Source: Sphingomonas panni
GTDB lineage: Bacteria > Pseudomonadota > Alphaproteobacteria > Sphingomonadales > Sphingomonadaceae
NCBI RefSeq assembly: GCF_022664435.1
Contig: NZ_JAKREU010000006.1
Location: 62,001 to 126,000 of the forward strand
DNA: 64,000 bases
Direction of reading: 5' to 3'
Shown: piece by piece, positions 47,963-56,590 of the stretch
How the letters are laid out: each line of letters opens with the position of its first letter
How positions within the stretch are numbered: the stretch's first letter is position 1
The notes under the pieces: generated by a model
Databases searched by the model: none
Told to the model about the DNA's origin: nothing
What the model saw: the letters and a program-made list of their open reading frames with translations, nothing else
Position numbers and translations under genes: made by a program

Positions 47963-49603
47963 CTATCCGACCAGCACCGGCGTGCCGCAACGCACGCCGT
48001 CGACCCGCACGTCCGCCTGTCCGACATGCACGCCCGCCAGCGCCGTGACCTGCCCCACCACCAGGTCCAGCGCCGGAGCGGCGATGCTGAGCGTATTGCC
48101 GAGCGTGCTGGTCAGCAGCCCGGTCGACAGGCCGAGGCCCAGCACATTGGCGCGAATGTCGATCGTGCGCAGCAGGCTGCTGGCGACGCCGGCGGCAATG
48201 TCGTTGGTCGATACCGTCTTCACGACATTGCCGTCGATCTCGGCCGCGGAGAAATTCACCCGTTGCGCGCTGACCCCGCCCAGCTGCACGTCTGCCAGAC
48301 CCGTCAGCGTGACGAGCGGCAGGCTGACCAGCCGCGCCGGGCGCAGCGGCATCGGCTGCTGGAAATAGGGGAGGTTGGCCGGGTCGAGATCGGCGATCGC
48401 CGCGCGTCCGACCGATGGCGTGACGTCCAGTGCGACCAAGGCATTGGCGGGGCCTCCACGACAGCCGATCTGCGCCAGCCGCGCCTCCGCCGACGCCAGT
48501 TCGACGAAGATCGGTACCCGCACCGACCCGAGGCTCAGCGGCGCGTTGAGCAATGCGACGTCGATCCACAGCCGCGTCTGCGCGCTGCGCACGACGGTCT
48601 GGCCCGCCTCGCCGACCGATAGCCAGTGGCTACCGGCGGGTCGCTCGCCGATCTGCAGCCACAATTTGACCTGGCCGATGCCGGGAATGCCCAGATCGAC
48701 CGCGCTCTGGATTTGCCGCGTGCCGCTAGAGAGCTGCAACGCCTCGCGCAGGAACGCATAGGCGTCGACCGGTACCGGGCGCGTGGGATCGGCGGCACCG
48801 CGGCTGCCCAGCGGTCCGAGGTCGATCAGCGTGTCGAGCCGGACGTTGCGATTGGGCAGCTTGCCCGCGACGCTGCGCAGAACCTGCGCGGCGGCGCTGC
48901 TGGTGGTGGCACCGGCCATCGCCGTCACCAGCGTTGGCAGGGCGATATCGGACGCCAGTACCTCATCGAAGCTCAGCGCCTGCACGCTGCCGCCGGTACG
49001 CAGCAACTCGGCGGTCTTCAGCAGGTCGACCTGCCCCGACACCAGCGCGTTATAATCCATGACCGACAGCGACAATTCGCTGCCCGCCAGCTGCGACAGC
49101 AAGGCACCGGGCAGGCCGCCCTGCACCGATGCCAGCCGCGTCCCGATCGAAAATCCGGCAAGGTCTATGCGCGCCGCCGTCGCGCGGGCATCGATGGTGA
49201 TGTCGCGATAGCCGAACACCTGCGCAAAGATCGGCTGCACCCGGCTTTGCAGCGCGACCTGTGCCGCATTCCCCGGCGTTCCGTTCGCCAGGAACCGCGC
49301 ATCGACTGCCAGCCGCGGATCGCGGCTGAACCGGCCGGGCATCATCGTCACCAGCCGCGTCGCATTGTCCGGCGACAGCGCCACCGCCGCCTGCGCCCGC
49401 GCGGTCGCATTGTCGAGATCGGCCGCTGCCGCCAGCGCCGCGGCATCGGCCGCACCCTGCAACCTGCGTTTCTCCAGATACAGGGTGGCGGTATCCACCC
49501 CCAGCACCGCCGTACCGGTCAGCATCGCCAGCCCGCCGGCCAGGATCATCGCGACATTGCCGTCGCGCGCACCTACCAGTCGCCGCACCATCCCCCCCGC
49601 CAT
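47963..49603 (-). CDS. TadG family pilus-assembly-type protein
   Basis: 546 residues. The N-terminus is typical of TadG: DGNVAMILAGGLAMLTGTAV, a single membrane helix, then VDTATLYLEKRRLQGAADAA and ALAAAADLDNA. The rest is a long Ala/Leu/Val-rich periplasmic or surface region with no von Willebrand motif that I can see. It starts 4 bases after the TadE-like gene. The other tad genes (cpaB-F, tadB-D) are absent from the window, so this is an orphan pair. Confidence 0.85.
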   Translation of the reverse strand: MAGGMVRRLVGARDGNVAMILAGGLAMLTGTAVLGVDTATLYLEKRRLQGAADAAALAAAADLDNATARAQAAVALSPDNATRLVTMMPGRFSRDPRLAVDARFLANGTPGNAAQVALQSRVQPIFAQVFGYRDITIDARATAARIDLAGFSIGTRLASVQGGLPGALLSQLAGSELSLSVMDYNALVSGQVDLLKTAELLRTGGSVQALSFDEVLASDIALPTLVTAMAGATTSSAAAQVLRSVAGKLPNRNVRLDTLIDLGPLGSRGAADPTRPVPVDAYAFLREALQLSSGTRQIQSAVDLGIPGIGQVKLWLQIGERPAGSHWLSVGEAGQTVVRSAQTRLWIDVALLNAPLSLGSVRVPIFVELASAEARLAQIGCRGGPANALVALDVTPSVGRAAIADLDPANLPYFQQPMPLRPARLVSLPLVTLTGLADVQLGGVSAQRVNFSAAEIDGNVVKTVSTNDIAAGVASSLLRTIDIRANVLGLGLSTGLLTSTLGNTLSIAAPALDLVVGQVTALAGVHVGQADVRVDGVRCGTPVLVG

Positions 49604-49607
49604 CGCC

Positions 49608-50144
49608 CTAGAACCCCGCCAGCACGACGCTGGCCTGTCGCTGGATGGTGCGGGTCGCGGCGGGCATGATCGGCAGCTTCAGCAGCGGATTGGTCGAGCC
49701 GTCATAGGTGACCTTCACCGTCATCTGTCGTCCATCGTCTTCGACTTTCACCGCCAACGCGTCACTGCGGATGCCATAGCTCTGCGCCAGCGTCGTGACG
49801 GCGGCCTGCTGCGCCAGCGTGGCGCGTTCCGCGGCAGTGATCCCGGCCAGCGCTGCGCGCGCGCCTTCGTTCGCGCTCTCCTGCACGACGTGCGACATGG
49901 CCAGCCAGCTGCCACCGCTGACGATGCCGAACAGGAAGAGGGCGAGGATCGGCAGCGCCAGCGCGAGTTCGATGATCGCGGTGCCCCGCCCGTCGCGCAG
50001 CGCGCGAGCGACATCGCGGACGATACGGAATTTACGCAATTGCTGCAGGAGGATGGCCGGAGTGCCGCTCGAACCTCCCAAGCGACGTGATTTGGCTGGT
50101 GCGACCCTGTTACCCGATACGCGGTAGCAGAAGCTGGCAATCAT
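49608..50144 (-). CDS. TadE-like pseudopilin
   Basis: 178 residues. A TadE-type segment DGRGTAIIELALALPILALF with conserved Glu after the cleavage-like Gly and a hydrophobic helix, then SHVVQESANEGARAALAGIT. The start at 50144 is favoured by GGGAGGATCGGAG upstream, leaving about 50 residues ahead of the pseudopilin segment, longer than usual; a start closer to it (no good ribosome site seen) is possible. Paired with the TadG-like gene 4 bases downstream. Confidence 0.82.
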   Translation of the reverse strand: MIASFCYRVSGNRVAPAKSRRLGGSSGTPAILLQQLRKFRIVRDVARALRDGRGTAIIELALALPILALFLFGIVSGGSWLAMSHVVQESANEGARAALAGITAAERATLAQQAAVTTLAQSYGIRSDALAVKVEDDGRQMTVKVTYDGSTNPLLKLPIMPAATRTIQRQASVVLAGF

Positions 50145-50407
50145 GCTCCGATCCTCCCTGTCATCAGGATAGGGCAGGCCGGTAACCTGCCGGTTGCAAT
50201 TAACCTTCTGCGAAATAACGTATTTTGCGGCACGTCGGCGCGTCCGGTCGTGTGGCGCGAAATCGTCGTTCGCGAGGGAGTCGCGCACGGTCCGTCATGG
50301 CGAAGCGGCACCACGGCGCGTGGGTGCCCGGCCACCGCTTGCCCCGTTACGCGCGACGCGGTACCCGCTGCATCGATCCGCCCGCATCCGCGCGGGCCGT
50401 CCCAGAT

Positions 50408-51415
50408 GTGAACGGGTATCCAGACGTGACTGCTGCCAATCGAACGACGGAATCCGGGCTATGGTGGCTGGGAGACCGGATGGCGGTACTGGTCCTCGGC
50501 CTGATCGCCGGGTTCGTCGTCGGCCTGTCCTTTGCCGGTAGCGGCCGGATCGCACTGCCCGGATCGCCGACGGCACCGATCGCCTCGCCGGTGCCGCCGG
50601 TCGCACCGGGCGCGTCGTCGACCGGTACCGATGCCGCACCCGCCGCCCCCGCTGCCCCGGCCGGCGTCGCGCGCACCGTCGACGGCCCGATCGATCCACG
50701 GGTGGTCGGCCGGGTAAAGCGCGACGGCGTGCTGCGCGTCGGTGTATTCGGTGACAGCTTTGGCAACGGCATCTGGGATGCCCTCTACCGCCAGCTGCCG
50801 AAGGAAGACGGGTTCGAGGTGCTGAAATTCGCGAAGGAAGCGACCGGCTTCACGCGTTACCGCGTCCTCGACCTTGAAAAGCGCGCGCGCGAACAGCTCG
50901 CGGCCCAGCCGGTCGACGCCGTCGTCATCAGCTTCGGCGCGAACGACAACCAGGCGGTGTTTGCCGACGGTCATCTCCACCCGTTGATGAGCGATGGCTG
51001 GAAACAGGTGATCGGCGACCGCATCGACAGCTATGTGGCGGCGCTGCGCTCGACCGGCGCGGTCGTCTATTGGGTCGGCCTGCCGGTAATGCGCGATCCC
51101 CAGCTCGATGCCGATATGCAGGCGATGGACGCATTTTACGAAGAACATATGCGCCGGCTGGGCGTGCCGTTCCTCGACTCCCGCCCGCTGACGCTGGACG
51201 CGGAGGGCAAGTACAACGCGTATCTGCCCGACCTGAAGACCGGCAAGCCGGTGCTGATGCGTACCGGTGACGGGCTGCACATGATCGGTGTCGGATATCA
51301 GCGGTTGACGAACAGCGTCGCGAACGACCTGCGCCGTTACGCCGAGCGCGCCCGGCGCGAGGCGGGGCGTCCGTTGCCGACGCCCACGCCGACCGCGACC
51401 GGGACGGCACGCTGA
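50408..51415 (+). CDS. DUF459-type SGNH protein with membrane anchor
   Basis: 335 residues from the GTG at 50408. One membrane helix (about 27-45, AVLVLGLIAGFVVGLSFAG), a Pro/Ala linker, and an SGNH domain of the DUF459 type: Ser in GVFGDSFGNGIWDAL, Asn in SFGANDNQ, Asp-His in RTGDGLHMIGVGY. DUF459 members often accompany MBOAT acyltransferases. The start is uncertain: 50297 ATG and 50480 ATG are alternatives. It overlaps the next gene by one base (TGATG), so the two are coupled. Confidence 0.83.
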   Translation: MNGYPDVTAANRTTESGLWWLGDRMAVLVLGLIAGFVVGLSFAGSGRIALPGSPTAPIASPVPPVAPGASSTGTDAAPAAPAAPAGVARTVDGPIDPRVVGRVKRDGVLRVGVFGDSFGNGIWDALYRQLPKEDGFEVLKFAKEATGFTRYRVLDLEKRAREQLAAQPVDAVVISFGANDNQAVFADGHLHPLMSDGWKQVIGDRIDSYVAALRSTGAVVYWVGLPVMRDPQLDADMQAMDAFYEEHMRRLGVPFLDSRPLTLDAEGKYNAYLPDLKTGKPVLMRTGDGLHMIGVGYQRLTNSVANDLRRYAERARREAGRPLPTPTPTATGTAR

Positions 51416-52686
51416 TGTCGGCGCTGTTCGCCATCGCGCTGGCGCAGGCCGCAACCGCCAACGCCTGTATCGGCGGGTTGTGCGACGCGGAGCGGCTGCG
51501 GCCGTTTCTCGAGAAGCTCTCCACCGCGCGCAGTGCGCCCGAACCGGTCCGCATCCTGCAGATCGGCGACAGCCATACCGCAGGCGACCAGATCACCGGC
51601 AGCTGGCGGACGCTGTTGCAGACGCGCTATGGCCGGGCGGGGCGGGGGGCGTTGCCGCCCGGGCGGCCCTATGCCGGCTATCTGACCCGCGACATCACGG
51701 CGGGCCAGTCGATCGGCTGGAGCGTCAACGGCATTTTTGGCGCGGCGTGGTCGCCGAACAGCAATGTTCGCCTGGGCCTCAGCGGCTACAGCCTGACCAG
51801 CACGCAGCCGGGCGCGACGCTGACGCTCAGCGCCGATAACGGCCGGGATTTCGACCGGCTGACCGTGTGTGCGCTCAGCGGACCGGGGCAGGGATCGCTG
51901 CAGCTGAGCCTCGGCGCGGCGGTCGTCTCTTGGCCGCTGGAAGGTGCACAGAACGGCAGCCGCTGTCGCACGCTCGACGGCAATGGTGAGGCGACGATCG
52001 CGTCGGCGACCGTCCTCGACGGACCGGTGACGATCACCTCCTGGAGTACCGAACGGCGCGCGGGCGGCGGCGTGATCTTGTCGAACCTCGGCACGGTCGG
52101 TGCGCAGTTCATGCATTTCGGCCGCACCGACGACCGCGTCGTCACGACCGAACTGGCAGTGTATCGTCCCGACCTGATCGTTATCGCCTATGGTACCAAC
52201 GAAGCGTTCCGACCGGGCTTTTCGGCCAGCGCCTATGAAGCGACGCTCCGCGCAGACCTGACGCGGCTGAAGCGGCTGGCACCGGGCGTGCCGATGCTGC
52301 TGGTCGGCGCACCCGATTCCGCGACGAAGCTGCCTTCGCTCCAGACCGGAGAGAGCGGTACCAGCAGCCCGTGTACGTCGGGCGGCGAATGGCGTCCGAC
52401 GGCCGCGCTGGCGTCGGTACAGGCGATCCAGCGGCGACAGGCAAAGGCGTTCGGCATCGCCTATTGGGACTGGGCACAGCGCATGGGCGGCCGCTGCGTC
52501 GCCGATGGCTGGACGCAAGGGGCCAGCCCGATGATGCGCGGCGATCACGTCCATTTCACCAGCCGCGGCGGCGCGGAGATCGCCCGGCTGCTCCAGGCCG
52601 ATCTGGACGCGGCGATGACCCGGCTGGTCGGGTCCGCCGGGCAGTCCGGCTGGTCGACCCCGGCCGATCCGACGACGGCGCGCTAA
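51415..52686 (+). CDS. Secreted SGNH/GDSL hydrolase of the O-acetylation cluster
   Basis: 423 residues. The N-terminus (MSALFAIALAQAATANACI) is a probable signal sequence. SGNH blocks: Ser in ILQIGDSHTAGDQ, Asn in AYGTNEAF, Asp-His in MRGDHVHFTSRGG. The insertion between blocks I and III, about 150 residues of beta-rich sequence, matches the layout of peptidoglycan O-acetylesterases/transferases and similar carbohydrate esterases (PatB/Ape1-type) by eye. It is coupled to both neighbours: one-base overlap upstream, zero spacing to the MBOAT gene downstream. Confidence 0.82.
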   Translation: MSALFAIALAQAATANACIGGLCDAERLRPFLEKLSTARSAPEPVRILQIGDSHTAGDQITGSWRTLLQTRYGRAGRGALPPGRPYAGYLTRDITAGQSIGWSVNGIFGAAWSPNSNVRLGLSGYSLTSTQPGATLTLSADNGRDFDRLTVCALSGPGQGSLQLSLGAAVVSWPLEGAQNGSRCRTLDGNGEATIASATVLDGPVTITSWSTERRAGGGVILSNLGTVGAQFMHFGRTDDRVVTTELAVYRPDLIVIAYGTNEAFRPGFSASAYEATLRADLTRLKRLAPGVPMLLVGAPDSATKLPSLQTGESGTSSPCTSGGEWRPTAALASVQAIQRRQAKAFGIAYWDWAQRMGGRCVADGWTQGASPMMRGDHVHFTSRGGAEIARLLQADLDAAMTRLVGSAGQSGWSTPADPTTAR

Positions 52687-54093
52687 ATGCTGTTCCCCAC
52701 GCTCAGCTTCGGGCTGTTCTTCCTTGTCGTCTATGCGATCACCTGGTCGCTGGGACGCTCGAACGAATGGCGCAAGATCGCGCTGCTGCTCGCCAGCTGG
52801 TTCTTCTATGGCGCATGGGACGCGCGGTTCGTCGCGCTGCTGTTCGTCTCCGCCTTCGTCAACTGGGCGCTGGCACAGGCGATCGTGCGCAGTGACGACG
52901 ACCGCACCGGCCGCGCGCTTGTCACGGTCGGCGTCGTCGCCAATCTGGGAGTGCTGGGCTATTTCAAATATGCCGGCTTCTTCCTCGAACAATTGGCCGC
53001 ATTGCTGACCCCGCTGGGGTTCGGACGCGATCTGCCGCTGTTGCAGGTCGTGTTGCCAGTGGGGGTCTCGTTCTTCACCTTCCAGGCGATTTCCTATCTC
53101 GTCGACGTCCATCGTCGGCGCATCCCGGCGGCCAACCTGCTCGATCTGACGCTGTTGATGTCGTTCTTTCCGCATCTGGTCGCGGGGCCGATCGTGCGCG
53201 GGGCCGACCTGTTGCCGCAGTTCCGTCGCGTCCCGACGATCGATCGCGGTACCGTCGCCGCAGCGCTTCTGCTGATCCTGTGGGGCCTGTTCAAGAAGGC
53301 GGTCATCGCATCGCAGCTGGCCGGGGCGCTGGTCGATCCGGCATTCTTCGATCCGTCAAGCCGTTCGAGCTTCGACCTGCTGATCGGTGCCTATGGCTAT
53401 GCGGTGCAGATCTATTGCGACTTTTCGGCCTATTCCGACATGGCGATCGGGCTGGCGGCGCTGCTGGGCTATACCTTTCCGCGCAATTTCGACCAGCCCT
53501 ACCGTGCGTCCTCGCTCCAGGATTTCTGGCGGCGCTGGCACATCAGCCTGTCGAGCTGGCTGCGCGACTATCTCTACATCCCCTTGGGCGGCAGCCGTAA
53601 GGGGCCGGTGCGCACCTATCTCAACCTGTTCCTGACGATGCTGCTCGGCGGGCTGTGGCACGGGGCCAGCTGGGCGTTCGTGATCTGGGGCGCGCTGCAC
53701 GGCGGATGGCTGGCGATCGAGCGCTTTTGGGCGCGCCACCGTCCCACGGGCCTGCCCAAGGCACCGCGCTGGGCCGGTATCCTCTTGACGTTCCACGTCG
53801 TCGTGCTGGGCTGGATCTTCTTCCGCGCGCAGGGGGAGGGGGAGGCATTCGCCTATCTGGGGCAGCTGTTCGCCGGCGACTGGCGCAATACGCTGGTCAC
53901 CCCGCTGTCGCTGGTGCTGGTCGCGGTAGGCCTCGCCATCCATGCGGCGCCGGCGGGTATCCTCCAGCAACTGGCGGCGCGGGTGCGCCACCACGCCGCG
54001 CCGGTCATCGGCCTGTCGCTCGGCGTGCTGATCCTGATCGTCGACGCGATGCGTCCCGAAGGGGTCGCGCCGTTCATCTACTACCAGTTCTGA
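52687..54093 (+). CDS. MBOAT family O-acyltransferase
   Basis: 468-residue polytopic membrane protein of the AlgI/PatA/DltB group, which moves acyl groups across the inner membrane to extracellular polymers. The catalytic His is H325 in GGLWHGASWAFVIWGALHG; other family blocks are SFFTFQAISYLVDVHRR, FFPHLVAGPIVRGADLLPQF, and DFWRRWHISLSSWLRDYLYI. The start codon follows the preceding stop directly. With the two SGNH proteins it forms a plausible acyl relay: MBOAT exports the acyl group and an SGNH enzyme attaches it. Confidence 0.93.
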   Translation: MLFPTLSFGLFFLVVYAITWSLGRSNEWRKIALLLASWFFYGAWDARFVALLFVSAFVNWALAQAIVRSDDDRTGRALVTVGVVANLGVLGYFKYAGFFLEQLAALLTPLGFGRDLPLLQVVLPVGVSFFTFQAISYLVDVHRRRIPAANLLDLTLLMSFFPHLVAGPIVRGADLLPQFRRVPTIDRGTVAAALLLILWGLFKKAVIASQLAGALVDPAFFDPSSRSSFDLLIGAYGYAVQIYCDFSAYSDMAIGLAALLGYTFPRNFDQPYRASSLQDFWRRWHISLSSWLRDYLYIPLGGSRKGPVRTYLNLFLTMLLGGLWHGASWAFVIWGALHGGWLAIERFWARHRPTGLPKAPRWAGILLTFHVVVLGWIFFRAQGEGEAFAYLGQLFAGDWRNTLVTPLSLVLVAVGLAIHAAPAGILQQLAARVRHHAAPVIGLSLGVLILIVDAMRPEGVAPFIYYQF

Positions 54094-54106
54094 CCCGGAG
54101 CCGCGC

Positions 54107-54454
54107 ATGACCACAGGTGCCGAACAGGGGGAGATCGTCGAGGTGGGATCGCCGGTGCAGGTCGCGCCTGATCCGGTGGATGCCGTTCGGCCGTGGCGCT
54201 GGATGACGACGATCATCGCTACCGCGACGATGTTCCTGGCGCTGTTCAACGCCCATGCGATCGCCGCGTGGTTCGACGAACTGCCGCCATCGCCCTATAC
54301 CGAGCCGCTGCGTGCGCCGATCGCCGCATGGGCGGGGTTTACCGAGCGACTTGGGTTCGATGCGCCGCGTGCGGCGGTGCGTCGCCGGTGGGAAGCGGCG
54401 CAGGCGGCGCGGTTCGGCGCTGAGCAGCCCGGCGAGGACGGCAGCGCGCGGTAG
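54107..54454 (+). CDS. Small single-span membrane protein of the O-acetylation cluster
   Basis: 115 residues. One membrane helix (about 33-53, MTTIIATATMFLALFNAHAI), then a periplasmic tail ELPPSPYTEPLRAPIAAW, LGFDAPRAAVRRRWEAA. This is unrecognised as a family, but the pattern helix, ELPxxPxxEPLRxPIxxW, LGxDxPR resembles the membrane-proximal N-terminal part of SGNH partners of MBOAT enzymes. It starts 13 bases after the MBOAT gene, so it belongs to the same operon. Confidence 0.75.
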   Translation: MTTGAEQGEIVEVGSPVQVAPDPVDAVRPWRWMTTIIATATMFLALFNAHAIAAWFDELPPSPYTEPLRAPIAAWAGFTERLGFDAPRAAVRRRWEAAQAARFGAEQPGEDGSAR

Positions 54455-54481
54455 GGCGTGCAGCGTTCCATCATCTGATAC

Positions 54482-54602
54482 CGTTTGGTTCGAGCAGCTT
54501 CGAGCTTGTCGAGAAGCGCCCGTCGAGAACGGTTCGTTTGCCACAACCCCTTCTCGACATCGGTTCTCGACAGGCTCGAACCTGCGCTCGAAGCAAACGG
54601 GT
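54482..54602. repeat. TTCGAGC-type repeat, second copy
   Basis: Ends CGTTTGGTTCGAGC and GCTCGAAGCAAACGG are inverted copies; the left 30 bases match those at 32526 with one difference (GAGCTTGTC for GAGCCTGTC). About 120 bases, inside the 253-base gap after the small membrane protein gene. Confidence 0.75.
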
Positions 54603-54641
54603 CTGGTTGGAACGGCGCGGCAAGCGCGGACGCCCCAAACA

Positions 54642-54679
54642 GCAACGCCCGCGCGAGCGAGGCTCGGCGCGGGCGTTGC
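54642..54679. terminator. 13-bp hairpin between convergent genes
   Basis: Perfect GCAACGCCCGCGC / GCGCGGGCGTTGC with a 12-base loop that contains its own GAGC / GCTC stem; followed by GGATTTCC. It probably ends both the O-acetylation operon and the cell-wall hydrolase transcript. Confidence 0.7.
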
Positions 54680-54707
54680 GGATTTCCTGGCCGAGGCCGG
54701 AAACGGT

Positions 54708-55304
54708 TCAGCGATAGAAAGTGTGGTCGGCGATCTGCGCGACGCGGGTGCGCTTCGGGAACGAGGCACCGGCCGAATGGAAGAACAGCGCGCCCGGCGC
54801 AACGTCTTCGCCCTTGCCGGCCAGCGTGCGCTTCGCGATGTCGACCGCGGTGTTCCAGCGGCCATTGTTGCGCGGCGGGTCGTAGGCATCGACGTTGAAG
54901 AACTGGCCGCGCTGCTTGACGACGCCACAGGCGCTGGGGGCGAAACGGCCGCTCTTCATGCGGGCGCGGATGACTTGGGCGACGGCCAGCTGGCCCTTAT
55001 GCGGCTGGTTGCCGGCTTCATGCACCACCACCTTGGCGACGCATTCGATTTCCGACTTGTCGAGGTCGGCGACGTCCGCATCGGCGATCTCGGTCGCGTC
55101 CGTTGCTTCGTCGGTCTGGGCGGGGAGGGGTTGCACCACCGGGGTCGGCGTTGCGAAGGTAACGGGAGTGGCAGCGAGGGCGACTGGTGCCGGTTGCTGA
55201 GCGACCGGGAGTTCGGGATCCGTGTTCATCGCGACATGGGCGCTCGCTACGCCACTTGCCGCCGTCAGGCTCCACAACACCAATACGGACCAACGCTTGT
55301 TCAT
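54708..55304 (-). CDS. SleB-type cell-wall hydrolase
   Basis: 198 residues. Signal peptide MNKRWSVLVLWSLTAASGVA, then a Pro/Ala/Thr linker (about 30-85) and the hydrolase_2 (SleB) domain: ECVAKVVVHEAGNQPHKGQL with the catalytic Glu, AVAQVIRARMKSGRFAPSAC, and GALFFHSAGASFP. It is expected to cut peptidoglycan glycan strands in the periplasm. The ATG at 55304 begins the signal peptide; a longer in-frame start at 55388 adds residues without signal character. It is next to a beta-lactamase/AmpR pair, so three neighbouring genes concern the cell wall. Confidence 0.88.
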   Translation of the reverse strand: MNKRWSVLVLWSLTAASGVASAHVAMNTDPELPVAQQPAPVALAATPVTFATPTPVVQPLPAQTDEATDATEIADADVADLDKSEIECVAKVVVHEAGNQPHKGQLAVAQVIRARMKSGRFAPSACGVVKQRGQFFNVDAYDPPRNNGRWNTAVDIAKRTLAGKGEDVAPGALFFHSAGASFPKRTRVAQIADHTFYR

Positions 55305-55641
55305 TCCAACGCATCTTCTGTGCGCGAGGGTGCCCGCCATCGGCCGCAGAAACGCGGACAAAAAGAAGCGGCCGTCGGGATCCCCCACGTCTCGCCGTCC
55401 GGCTTCCGCTTCTGAAAAGAGGGCGGATCGCAGGACCGGCTAAAAACTGGGACGTCCCTTCTGCTTTGGGCGACGGACTGTCAACGTTTGCACCGTTCAT
55501 CGGCGACGAACCGTTCGTGGCATCCGATCAATCCATGGCCGAAACGACAAATCGATCGAACGTAAAAACGTAGAAACCATGTTCCTGTCGCCGCTTTGTC
55601 GCGAATCGTCGCTAGGATCGGCCGGTCACGACTCGTTCGGA
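55305..55641. other. 337-base gap with no recognised gene
   Basis: Between the minus-strand cell-wall hydrolase start and the minus-strand LysR-type gene end. No supportable ORF. A minus-strand TTGACA is present near 55480 but has no good -10 at the right distance. No hairpin with a T run was seen. Confidence 0.4.
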
Positions 55642-56532
55642 CTATTGCCGCTGTTCGCCGCGTTCTTGGGCGAAACTGTTCAGCAACCAGCGACGGAATT
55701 CCGTCATCGCCCGACCCGGAGGCCGGGATTTCAGGCAGGTCAGCCAGTAACCGTCGCTCGACACCTCGACGGCGAAGGGACGCACGATCCGGCCGCCCTC
55801 CAGCTCGCGCCGGAACATCGTGCTCGGCGCGAGCGCGACCCCTTCGCCCAGCATTGCCGCCTGCACCATCACCAGCGACGAATCGAACAACGGCCCGTGC
55901 AGCGCGCCGACCTCCAGCCCCGCCGCGGCGAACCACGAAGGCCAGTCCTGCGCGCGATAGGAGCGCAGCAGGGTCCGGCGGAGCAGGTCGGTCGGACTGC
56001 GCAGCGTCCGCGCGACGGCCGGGGAACATAGCGGCGTCAGCGGCGCGGGGCAGATCGCATCCGCCGCTTCACCATGCCACGCGCCGTCACCGAAGCGGAT
56101 CGCGCAGTCGAGTCCCTCGGCGACCAGATCGACCTGGTTGTTGTTGGTCAGCAGCCTGAGGTCGATCCCCGGACAGGCGGCACGAAACGCCGGCAGCCGT
56201 TCAAGCAGCGCCCCGACTGCGAAGGTGCCGACCGCACTGACCGTCAGCACCTCCGCCACGCCGCCGCTGTCGAACCGGTCGAACAGGCGGTCGATCGCCC
56301 CGAAGGATTCGACCAAAGTCGGGGCCAGCGCCATCCCCTCGTCGGTCAGCAGCAGCCCGCGATTGGACCGGCGGAACAGCGCGACGCCCAGCCGCGCCTC
56401 CAACGCCTTGATCTGATGGCTGACCGCCGCCTGCGTCACGCATAGTTCGTCGGCGGCACGGGTGAAGGAGAGGTGGCGCGCCGACGCCTCGAACGCGCGC
56501 AGGGCATTGAGCGGAACCGGTACGCGCGCCAT
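55642..56532 (-). CDS. AmpR-type LysR transcriptional regulator
   Basis: 296 residues. The helix-turn-helix LSFTRAADELCVTQAAVSHQ is close to AmpR/GcvA. The effector domain matches AmpR in detail: VGTFAVG gives Gly102 and Thr103, NNNQVD gives Asp135, AEGLDCAIRFGDGAWH corresponds to the AmpR AEGLD-TIR-G-GAWH block, and GYWLT keeps the Tyr equivalent to Tyr264. These positions sense cell-wall muropeptides and UDP-muramyl pentapeptide in AmpR. It is divergent from a metallo-beta-lactamase gene 97 bases away, the classical ampR-bla layout. GcvA is the main alternative. Confidence 0.85.
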   Translation of the reverse strand: MARVPVPLNALRAFEASARHLSFTRAADELCVTQAAVSHQIKALEARLGVALFRRSNRGLLLTDEGMALAPTLVESFGAIDRLFDRFDSGGVAEVLTVSAVGTFAVGALLERLPAFRAACPGIDLRLLTNNNQVDLVAEGLDCAIRFGDGAWHGEAADAICPAPLTPLCSPAVARTLRSPTDLLRRTLLRSYRAQDWPSWFAAAGLEVGALHGPLFDSSLVMVQAAMLGEGVALAPSTMFRRELEGGRIVRPFAVEVSSDGYWLTCLKSRPPGRAMTEFRRWLLNSFAQERGEQRQ

Positions 56533-56549
56533 GGAGCCTGAGATTTCCT

Positions 56550-56575
56550 AAGGATCGAACCGAGATTTGATCCTT
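56550..56575. promoter_or_regulatory. Perfect inverted repeat, candidate AmpR operator
   Basis: AAGGATC, 12-base spacer, GATCCTT, in the 97-base gap between the LysR-type and beta-lactamase genes. LysR-type sites are usually T-N11-A dyads with arms like ATC...GAT, which this has, although the spacer is a little long. Confidence 0.55.
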
Positions 56576-56590
56576 TGTCGGCCGGCTGCA

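Noticed and set aside
50225..50407. Long N-terminal extension of the DUF459-type protein
   Set aside because: Arg/His-rich translation with no family pattern and no ribosome site; the GTG at 50408 is a better start.
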